Assembly (NCBI GenBank): GCA_964425135.1
Contig: CAYRKW010000110.1
Location: 1 to 5,833, forward strand
DNA length: 5,833 bases
Source: CAYLLD01 sp964425135
GTDB taxonomy: Bacteria; Pseudomonadota; Alphaproteobacteria; Rhodobacterales; Rhodobacteraceae
Direction: 5' to 3'
Numbering within the stretch: position 1 is the stretch's first letter; every line of letters begins with the position of its first letter. The notes under the pieces are model-generated. The model saw nothing but the letters and a program-made list of their open reading frames with translations. It was not told the DNA's origin and did not search any database. Both the position numbers and the translations under genes were made by a program. Of this stretch, positions 1 through 5,101 are shown piece by piece.

Positions 1-149
1 AAGTTGATCCACCTTAATCAATGGTCCGAAATCCCGCGACCACCTCTCTCACAGCATGACTCCGTAAGTATATTATTGCAACACTTGATATATGATTGAT
101 TTAGTGCGCGTAAGGTTTATTATGTTAAATCTCACCAGTAAGCTTTGAA

Positions 150-184
150 AGCCGCCGTTCGCGCAAGTCGCGGCTAACAGCCGC
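150..184. repeat. Small inverted repeats with alternative pairings
   Basis: AGCCGC at 150-155 can pair with GCGGCT at 170-175, and the same GCGGCT can instead pair with AGCCGC at 179-184 across a 3-base loop (AAC). These are two mutually exclusive hairpins that share one arm. This is seen directly in the sequence. No T-run follows on either strand, so it is not a standard terminator. It lies inside the candidate dispersed element described at 145-330. Confidence 0.4.
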
Positions 185-226
185 AATGAGCCCAAACTGT
201 GAATTGGATTTTCATGCTGCTTCCGC

Positions 227-277
227 TCGCAGCGTGGAAATTGCCGCGACCGGATAGATCTCGGTATCACGCTGCGG
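227..277. repeat. Inverted repeat, 9-bp perfect arms
   Basis: CGCAGCGTG at 228-236 is an exact inverted copy of CACGCTGCG at 268-276. The stem extends by one G-T wobble at each end. Inside the loop, ACCG (249-252) can pair with CGGT (262-265), giving a nested two-stem structure. A second pair, GACCGG at 248-253 and CCGGTC at 286-291, competes with it. The arms are longer than expected by chance at this spacing, which suggests a selected or transposed structure. Function is unknown. Confidence 0.45.
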
Positions 278-493
278 CGGGAAAACCGGTCATTCATCCA
301 TCTCGCTGCACGACGACACCGGCGGAGGATCAAGTCGCGGACGAAGTGAGCCAGAATATGTCTCAAACCAATGGCTGCTCAGGCAGCGTTGCGATCCTTG
401 AGAAAAGTTGCATTGTGGGGTTTCGGTCGTTCTGCTCCGGTGAGGTAATTAGGCGCAAAGTTTGCCCCGTTAGTTTTAGAGCGTCCGTCCGCC

Positions 494-1933
494 TTAATTG
501 CGTTGTATCTTCAAACATGCCGCCACGCCGCGAGAATTATCCTCGAAGGTAAGTGAGCCGCCATGCAGTTTGGCTATTGTTGCGACGATTGTCAGACCCA
601 AGCCATGACCGTCGATCGTGGCTGTGTCTTCACCGCGTTGGAAAGGGGCCATCAGGGCTTCGATATCTCGCGCGGATGTTTGAGTGCCTTCATCTTCAAT
701 CACGATTGTTGCGGTTTCAGCGGTCGTTTCGACCAGAATATGCGCGCGCCTGCCGTATTTCAGCGCGTTTTCAATCAGGTTGGTGATGGCGCGTTGCAAG
801 GACACGGGACGCGCAGAGATAATGATGTCCTGTTCAGACGGAACAACCCCTTGGCCTTGGCGGGACATGAAAATGGATCGCCCGCCTTGCACAATGACGT
901 CGTTGCCTTGGCCCAGTGTTACGGGACGGCCGACGTCTTGGTAGTCGGCCACAATCGCATCAATCAGCGACGTCAGGGACAACTTGCGCGGCGCTTCGGA
1001 GTTCATTTCCGCGTTGGTATAGGTCAACACACTTTCGATGATGCCCGTCATCGAGTCGATGTCGTTTTCGAATTTTTGGCGCAACGCTTTGTCAGGGATC
1101 AAGGCGGCGCGCAGGCGCAGGCGTGTGGCGGGCGTGCCAAGGTCGTGGCTGACGCCCGACAGGACAGCAGCGCGACTGGCCAGTTGATCGCGTTCGAGGG
1201 CGAGGTATCCGTTCACCGCCGAGACAATCTCGCGCAGTTCCTGAGGGCCTGTTGCATAATATTCTGTAGGACCGCCCAACCGGCGACGGTTGCGCAATTT
1301 CTGGGCGAATGCGGTGAACTCTGCCGAGAGGTTCAACGCCAGGGTGAATAGAATCGCCAAGGACACAAGCGCCAGAAACGCGGCCAGAAGGCGCAAATCC
1401 GTCGGGCTGGCGTCACAGCCCCAGACAGCGCCGCCGTCGATGCGGACCCAAGGCGTGTCGCCACGTTTGGCGATGACAATCGGATCGCTGCAAAAGGAGG
1501 CAAATTTGACGGTGACAGCGCCTAGTGTTTCCGCCGCTGTCTGGCCGTCGCGGTTGGGCAGGTCGGCGATGTTGTAGATGATGTCAGGCGACAGCACCGC
1601 CAAGGTCATGGGCAGGCCGATGTGCTGCGGGGTGACATCGGGGGTGATGGGAATGATCGTAAGGCGCGAGGCGGAACTTGCGCCCGATATCTGGCGAAAC
1701 TGGCCTGCATCTGCAAAGGCTTGATCGGCGGGCCTCAGCCTTTCGACGGTAACGCCATCAGGCGGCGCTGTGCCATGTTCCAACGCACCATACAGCACGA
1801 CGCCTGCAACATGTGCGTCGGCCTGATGCGCGCGCCAACTGGCCGACGACTGTGTCCAGAGCCACGCGGCCAACGTTCCCGTCAGGAAGGCCGCACTGAC
1901 AAAAATCAGGCCGATGGAGCGCAGGTCTGACAT
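494..1933 (-). CDS. Sensor histidine kinase (EnvZ/QseC-like, HisKA type), 479 aa
   Basis: This inner-membrane sensor kinase is the presumed partner of the response regulator encoded just upstream. Visible parts, in order: membrane segment 1 (about residues 7-27); a periplasmic domain of about 150 residues (28-181) with cysteines C148 and C173; membrane segment 2 (182-203); a HAMP-like linker (204-250); the H-box VSHDLGTPATRLRLR with phospho-acceptor H263; an N-box NLIENALKYG (385-394); G1 box DEG (414-416); F-box PF (430-431); and G2 box GHGLGL (442-447). The HDxxT pattern (263-267) predicts phosphatase as well as kinase activity. The G1 box reads DEGTQ rather than DxGxG, losing the second glycine. 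I chose the ATG at 1933 because it lies 7 bases after the regulator stop. The longer frame from 1990 would add 19 polar, Arg/Pro-rich residues and overlap the regulator by 50 bases. The signal sensed is unknown; a sugar or sugar acid is inferred from the neighbouring importer. Confidence 0.93.
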   Translation of the reverse strand: MSDLRSIGLIFVSAAFLTGTLAAWLWTQSSASWRAHQADAHVAGVVLYGALEHGTAPPDGVTVERLRPADQAFADAGQFRQISGASSASRLTIIPITPDVTPQHIGLPMTLAVLSPDIIYNIADLPNRDGQTAAETLGAVTVKFASFCSDPIVIAKRGDTPWVRIDGGAVWGCDASPTDLRLLAAFLALVSLAILFTLALNLSAEFTAFAQKLRNRRRLGGPTEYYATGPQELREIVSAVNGYLALERDQLASRAAVLSGVSHDLGTPATRLRLRAALIPDKALRQKFENDIDSMTGIIESVLTYTNAEMNSEAPRKLSLTSLIDAIVADYQDVGRPVTLGQGNDVIVQGGRSIFMSRQGQGVVPSEQDIIISARPVSLQRAITNLIENALKYGRRAHILVETTAETATIVIEDEGTQTSARDIEALMAPFQRGEDTATIDGHGLGLTIVATIAKLHGGSLTFEDNSRGVAACLKIQRN

Positions 1934-1940
1934 GTGGCGG

Positions 1941-2678
1941 CTAGGTGTCCTCGGCCTCGACATCGACGGAGAAGACATAGCCCACCCCACGCTCGGTCTT
2001 AAGGATGTTGGGCGATTTGGGGTTGGCTTCGATCTTCGAGCGCAGGCGGCCTACCAAGACGTCGATTGATCGCCCCATTGCCTCAGAAGATTGGGACGCA
2101 TCACCCGTTACATCAAGGGCCGTCGCAATCTCAGAACGGGTCAGCGGGATGTGAGGATTGGCCAGAAGGACCTGTAAGAGGGCAGTCTCGCGCCGGGACA
2201 GCGCAACTTGCACTTTCTCGGGTGAGAGAACCTCCTCGGTCTTGGCGTGATAGGTCCAGCCTGCAAAGGTAAACGTCTTGGTATTGCGTCGATGGACAAG
2301 CGAGGAGGACCGCCGCGCGCGCGACAGCACGGCCTTAACCCGGGCCAATAGCAAATCTGGATTAAACGGTTTGGTGATGTAGTCGTCCGCGCCGACGGCA
2401 TAGCCTTCCATCCTCTGATGATCCGCCGACAGAGCAGAGACCATGATGACAGGCACGCCTTGTTCCTCGCGCAAACGGCGGCAAATTTGCAGCCCGTTTT
2501 CATCCCCCAGCATCACGTCCAGCAAGATCAGATCGACACGGCCGTCATCGAGATGGGATTGCACCTCGCGCTCGGTTGCGGCCGGCAGCACAATCGTCCC
2601 GTTTTGACGCAAAAACTGCGTCATCATCTGACGCATATCAGAATCATCATCGACAACAAGGATGCGCGGGATCGCCAT
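1941..2678 (-). CDS. OmpR/PhoB-family response regulator, 245 aa
   Basis: This is a cytoplasmic DNA-binding regulator. The receiver domain (about 1-120) has the acidic pocket D10-D11-D12, phospho-acceptor D54 (LLDVMLGDENG), S81 and the K103-P104-F105 switch motif. A short linker leads to a winged-helix DNA-binding domain (about 136-240), with LSRRETALLQVLL at its front, the recognition-helix region SIDVLVGRLRSKIE and the wing KTERGVGYVF, closely OmpR-like. The start at 2678 is preferred over 2720: it gives the usual N-terminus MAIPRILVVDDD and has AGAAAGG 6 bases upstream. The upstream extension looks untranslated. It is the first gene of a two-gene leftward operon, with the kinase 7 bases after its stop. 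It is inferred to bind the adjacent intergenic region, controlling itself and the divergent sugar-transport operon. Pseudomonas GltR is the closest functional analogue I can name, but orthology is unproven. Confidence 0.94.
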   Translation of the reverse strand: MAIPRILVVDDDSDMRQMMTQFLRQNGTIVLPAATEREVQSHLDDGRVDLILLDVMLGDENGLQICRRLREEQGVPVIMVSALSADHQRMEGYAVGADDYITKPFNPDLLLARVKAVLSRARRSSSLVHRRNTKTFTFAGWTYHAKTEEVLSPEKVQVALSRRETALLQVLLANPHIPLTRSEIATALDVTGDASQSSEAMGRSIDVLVGRLRSKIEANPKSPNILKTERGVGYVFSVDVEAEDT

Positions 2679-2684
2679 AATGTG

Positions 2685-2691
2685 CCTTTCT
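2685..2691 (-). promoter_or_regulatory. Ribosome binding site of the response regulator
   Basis: On the minus strand AGAAAGG lies 6 bases before the ATG at 2678. This fixes the start at the methionine of MAIPRILVV and argues against the in-frame ATG at 2720. Confidence 0.7.
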
Positions 2692-2736
2692 GGTGCGCAA
2701 CGAGGGGAGACTTCAACCAAACGTTTCAGCGCTTAT

Positions 2737-2783
2737 GTAACAACGGGCAACAAAATCGACCCCAACGTAACAAACTGTAACGA
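2737..2783. promoter_or_regulatory. Phased direct repeats, candidate response-regulator operator
   Basis: GTAACAA (2737), GCAACAA (2747), GTAACAA (2767) and GTAACGA (2777) start exactly 10 bases apart, with one non-matching 10-base unit at 2757. This makes two tandem pairs whose starts are 30 bases apart, three helical turns. OmpR/PhoB-family regulators bind as head-to-tail dimers to direct repeats with about this period, so the array is a strong candidate site for the adjacent regulator. The repeat is seen directly; the identity of the binding protein is inferred. Confidence 0.65.
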
Positions 2784-2870
2784 ACGCCACAATTAATCAG
2801 TCTTTGGCGCTGCATACCCGTCATGAGCCAATTGCAATGCGAGTGCAAGATGAGGCGTATTATCGCGACC

Positions 2871-2885
2871 GCCCCACGTCGGGGC
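2871..2885 (+). other. Small GC hairpin in the leader of the binding-protein gene
   Basis: GCCCC and GGGGC flank a 5-base loop (ACGTC), giving a 5-bp all-GC stem that ends 12 bases before the Shine-Dalgarno sequence. If transcription starts upstream, it would sit in the 5' leader of an abundant mRNA. It might protect the 5' end or tune translation. Five base pairs is short, so it may be incidental. Confidence 0.3.
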
Positions 2886-2897
2886 CAACATATTTCT

Positions 2898-2904
2898 GGG
2901 AGGA
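2898..2904 (+). promoter_or_regulatory. Strong ribosome binding site of the sugar-binding protein
   Basis: GGGAGGA is followed by 8 bases and then the ATG at 2913. It decides the start: the in-frame ATG at 2823 has no such sequence, and starting there would put 30 charged, Arg/Cys-containing residues in front of the signal peptide. Confidence 0.85.
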
Positions 2905-2912
2905 AATCAGAT

Positions 2913-4169
2913 ATGACTTATAAACTTCTTGGCGCAGTCTCCGGCTTGGCGATTGCGGCATCTACAGCAGCATTCGCGGACAGTCACGCAGCACCAGAAG
3001 CAGAGGTTCTGCATTACTGGACATCCGGCGGCGAAGCCAAATCCGTGGCCGTTCTGCAAGAAGAATTCGCAGCCGGTGGCGGCACATGGACCGACATGCC
3101 CGTAGCAGGCGGTGGTGGCGACGCAGCCGGTTCGGCTCTGCGCGCACGTGTTCTGGCTGGCAACGCGCCAACAGCTGCACAAATCAAAGGCCCAGCGATC
3201 CAGGAATGGTACGAAGAGGGCGTTTTGGCGGACATCTCTGCGGTTGCAGAGGCCAACAAGTGGGCCGAAATTCTGCCTGAAGCTATTGCTGGCCACATGC
3301 AGTGCGAAGGCACTTGGTGTGCGGCTCCAGTAAACGTTCACCGCGTTGACTGGATCTGGGCAAACGCAGAAGTTCTGTCGTCGAACGGCATCGAAATGCC
3401 AACCACATGGGACGAGTTCAACGCAGCCGCTGAAAAGCTGCAAGCTGCTGGCATCATCCCCTTGGCCCACGGTGGTCAGGCTTGGCAGGATGCAACCGTC
3501 TTTGAAGCTGTAGCACTCGGCATCTTGGGCGCTGACGGCTTCCGCAAAGCTTTTGTTGAGCTGGACATGGACACCATCAAGTCTGACGACATGAAAGCTG
3601 TCTTCGACCAGATGCGCACAATGCGTGGTTTTGTCGATGAGAACTTTGCTGGTCGCGACTGGAACCTTGCGACTGCAATGGTCATGAACGGCGAAGCCGC
3701 ATTCCAGATCATGGGTGACTGGGCAAAGGGTGAATTCGTTGCTGCTGGTAAGGCACCTGGGACAGACTTCCTGTGTGCCTCTACACCGGGCGAAGGCTTC
3801 CTCTACAATGTCGACAGCTTCGCAATGTTCGCGGTTGACGGCGACAACAAACAAGCAGGCCAGGCGCTTTTGGCTGAGTTGATTGTTGGTGCGAGCTTCC
3901 AGGAAGTGTTCAACCTCAACAAAGGCTCCATCCCTGTGCGTACAGACGTATCGTTGGAAAACTTTGACAGCTGCGCTGTCTTGTCCGCCGACGATATGGC
4001 TGCGAGCAACGAAGGTGGCTCCCTTCTGCCATCTTACGCCCACGGTATGGCGCTGCGCGGCGCGCAGGCTGGTGCGATCACTGACACTGTAACTGCTCAC
4101 TTCAACTCTGATATGTCGTCTGACGACGCTGTTCAGATGTTGGCTGACGCCATTGCAAACAGCATGTAA
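2913..4169 (+). CDS. Periplasmic sugar-binding protein of an ABC importer (GtsA/TtGBP-like), 418 aa
   Basis: This is the exported receptor that captures a sugar, probably glucose or a related mono- or disaccharide, for the permeases encoded next. A signal peptide is plain: Lys4, a hydrophobic stretch and an AFA|D cleavage site after residue 22. The mature protein shows hallmarks I recall from Pseudomonas GtsA and the Thermus glucose-binding protein: EVLHYWTSGGEAK (31-43), AQIKGP with K92, PVNVHRVDWIW (139-149), LAHGGQAWQDATVFE (184-198), GRDWN (247-251), MGDWAK (267-272), YNVDSFAMF (298-306, D301), NKGSIPVR (336-343, K337) and H377. Y35 stands where Pseudomonas, as I recall, has Trp. Cysteines C288 and C354 appear conserved with GtsA; C131 and C136 form an additional close pair. 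The length is normal for the family. Codon use (many GCA, ACA, CCA, GCT) differs from the flanking genes, consistent with high expression. The exact ligand cannot be read from the sequence. Confidence 0.93.
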   Translation: MTYKLLGAVSGLAIAASTAAFADSHAAPEAEVLHYWTSGGEAKSVAVLQEEFAAGGGTWTDMPVAGGGGDAAGSALRARVLAGNAPTAAQIKGPAIQEWYEEGVLADISAVAEANKWAEILPEAIAGHMQCEGTWCAAPVNVHRVDWIWANAEVLSSNGIEMPTTWDEFNAAAEKLQAAGIIPLAHGGQAWQDATVFEAVALGILGADGFRKAFVELDMDTIKSDDMKAVFDQMRTMRGFVDENFAGRDWNLATAMVMNGEAAFQIMGDWAKGEFVAAGKAPGTDFLCASTPGEGFLYNVDSFAMFAVDGDNKQAGQALLAELIVGASFQEVFNLNKGSIPVRTDVSLENFDSCAVLSADDMAASNEGGSLLPSYAHGMALRGAQAGAITDTVTAHFNSDMSSDDAVQMLADAIANSM

Positions 4170-4184
4170 GATGTTACCTCCCTC

Positions 4185-4208
4185 CTCCCCTGCGTTCGCG
4201 TGGGGGGG
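4185..4208 (+). other. Intercistronic GC hairpin with UUCG loop
   Basis: Between the binding-protein stop and the first permease, a C-rich run and seven G's can fold into a stem of about 10 pairs, including G-U pairs, closed by TTCG at 4195-4198. No T-run follows, so it is unlikely to be a full terminator. Such hairpins after binding-protein genes, as between malE and malF, protect the upstream mRNA from 3' decay or lower read-through. The result is much more binding protein than permease. Confidence 0.6.
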
Positions 4209-4228
4209 GACCTTCTAAGGATCCTCCA

Positions 4229-5101
4229 ATGACCAAGTGGCTTGAAGAGCAAATGCCCAAATTGGTTTTGGCCCCCTCGTTCATCGTAGTTCTGATTTTC
4301 GTCTACGGCTTCATCGCCTGGACGGCTTGGGTTTCGTTTACGCGGTCGCGGCTTTTGCCAAGATATGAGATTGACGGGTTCATCCAGTATGACCGTTTGT
4401 TCGACTCCCCCCGCTGGGATACGGCGTTCACCAACCTTTTTGTATTCGGCTTCCTGTTCATTGTCGTTGCGATGATCCTCGGCCTGATCCTCGCAATTCT
4501 TCTGGACCAGAATATCCGCACCGAAGGGGCGATCCGCACGATTTACCTTTATCCAATGGCACTTTCGATGATTGTGACCGGTACGGCGTGGAAGTGGATC
4601 CTGAACCCCGGTCTGGGTCTTGAGGCGACAGTGCGTGGCTGGGGATTTGAGAATTTCAGCTTTGACTGGCTGGTGAACCCGGACATGGCGATCTACACTG
4701 TTGTGATTGCGGCGATCTGGCAAAGTTCCGGCTTTGTGATGGCTCTGTTCCTGGCTGGTCTGCGGTCTGTCGATCAAGAGATCATCAAGGCCGCCCAGGT
4801 TGACGGTATCCCGACATGGCGCGTTTACACCGCGATCATCATTCCGGCGATGGCCCCGATCTTCCTGTCCGCCTTCATCGTGCTATCGCACCTCGCGATC
4901 AAGAGCTTTGACCTTGTCATTGCCTTGACTGGTGGTGGCCCGGGTTACGCGACTGATCTGCCCGCGACCTACATGTACACGATGGCGTTCTCGCGCGGTG
5001 ATATCGGTCAGGCGGCCAGTTCCGCAATGATCATGATGGCTGTGGTTTTCACCATTGTCGTGCCTTACCTCTATTCTGAACTGAGGACCAAAGATGACTG
5101 A
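4229..5101 (+). CDS. Sugar ABC transporter permease, MalF/GtsB-like, 290 aa
   Basis: This is an inner-membrane subunit of the sugar importer. Six membrane segments are visible at about residues 12-34, 69-92, 102-120, 150-170, 202-225 and 262-284. The cytoplasmic EAA loop, which docks on the ATPase, is at 184-203 (EIIKAAQVDGIPTWRVYTAI), with the invariant glycine in VDG. The LTGGGPGYATDLPATYMY segment (233-250) is typical of sugar permeases of this class. TAAGGA ends 8 bases before the ATG, a good ribosome site, and the gene starts 59 bases after the binding-protein stop, across the hairpin. Its end overlaps the next permease start by 8 bases, so the two are translationally coupled. The length is normal and no defect is seen. 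Naming it gtsB would go beyond the evidence. Confidence 0.94.
   Translation: MTKWLEEQMPKLVLAPSFIVVLIFVYGFIAWTAWVSFTRSRLLPRYEIDGFIQYDRLFDSPRWDTAFTNLFVFGFLFIVVAMILGLILAILLDQNIRTEGAIRTIYLYPMALSMIVTGTAWKWILNPGLGLEATVRGWGFENFSFDWLVNPDMAIYTVVIAAIWQSSGFVMALFLAGLRSVDQEIIKAAQVDGIPTWRVYTAIIIPAMAPIFLSAFIVLSHLAIKSFDLVIALTGGGPGYATDLPATYMYTMAFSRGDIGQAASSAMIMMAVVFTIVVPYLYSELRTKDD

Larger units (their letters stand above)
1..493. other. Gene-free stretch left of the kinase gene
   Basis: I see no gene I can support here. Open frames exist on both strands, such as a GTG-started frame from 199 on the plus strand and an ATG-started frame from 366 on the minus strand. They lack Shine-Dalgarno sequences, have Arg/Cys/Ser-rich compositions typical of spurious translation, and match no protein family I know. 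Positions 60-145 are clearly AT-rich, while 150-330 are GC-rich and hold several inverted repeats, listed separately. No tRNA, rRNA or CRISPR pattern is visible. No convincing rho-independent terminator for the leftward operon is seen: the near-palindrome at 452-468 has one mismatch, almost no loop and no T-run. The first ~60 bases could be the tail of an adjacent gene or element cut by the window edge, but nothing identifies it. Confidence 0.6.
2679..2912. promoter_or_regulatory. Divergent promoter region between regulator and sugar transporter
   Basis: These 234 bases separate the leftward two-component operon from the rightward ABC-transport operon and must hold both promoters. They contain the 10-bp phased GTAAC array (2737-2783) and an 8-bp palindrome AAACGTTT (2719-2726). 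They also hold ATTGCAAT (2831-2838), part of TTGCA-N7-TGCAA (2832-2848), and a small hairpin (2871-2885). Candidate -10 elements for the rightward promoter are ATTAAT (2792-2797), just after the array as in PhoB-type promoters, and TATTAT (2858-2863). Neither has a good -35, which fits an activator-dependent promoter. A leftward -10-like sequence (TTACATAA on the minus strand, 2733-2740) overlaps the array, which would allow autoregulation. The assignment as a control region is firm; the individual promoter boxes are guesses. Confidence 0.75.

Noticed and set aside
1..60. Left edge as the end of an insertion sequence
   Set aside because: The sequence vaguely suggests an element terminus (GTTGATCCACC), but no inverted partner, target duplication or transposase is in the window.
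73..366. Minus-strand open frame of 97 codons
   Set aside because: It lacks a Shine-Dalgarno sequence, is Arg- and Ser-rich and overlaps inverted repeats. It looks like the spurious hypothetical protein that intergenic repeats produce.
452..468. GGCGCAAA/TTTGCCCC as the terminator of the leftward operon
   Set aside because: It has one mismatch, a one-base loop and no T-run downstream on the minus strand.
199..552. Plus-strand GTG-started frame of 117 codons
   Set aside because: It has no ribosome site, no recognisable domain and overlaps the 3' end of the kinase gene on the other strand.
563..1351. Long plus-strand open frame of 262 codons inside the kinase gene
   Set aside because: It is the antisense shadow of a kinase with clear H, N and G boxes. 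Its composition is not protein-like.
1934..1990. N-terminal extension of the kinase starting at 1990
   Set aside because: It would overlap the regulator by 50 bases and place a polar Pro/Arg segment before the first membrane helix. The ATG at 1933 fits operon spacing better.
2719..2726. AAACGTTT as a LacI-family operator
   Set aside because: The core resembles LacI-type operators, but the symmetry stops at 8 bp, which is expected about once by chance in a region of this size. No LacI-type gene is present in the window.
2823..2912. Start of the binding protein at 2823
   Set aside because: There is no ribosome site, and it would bury the signal peptide behind 30 charged residues. GGGAGGA before 2913 is decisive.
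2907..4100. Long minus-strand open frame of 397 codons inside the binding-protein gene
   Set aside because: It is antisense to a well-supported family member, and is Cys- and His-rich with no motif. The skewed codon use of the real gene explains the lack of stops.
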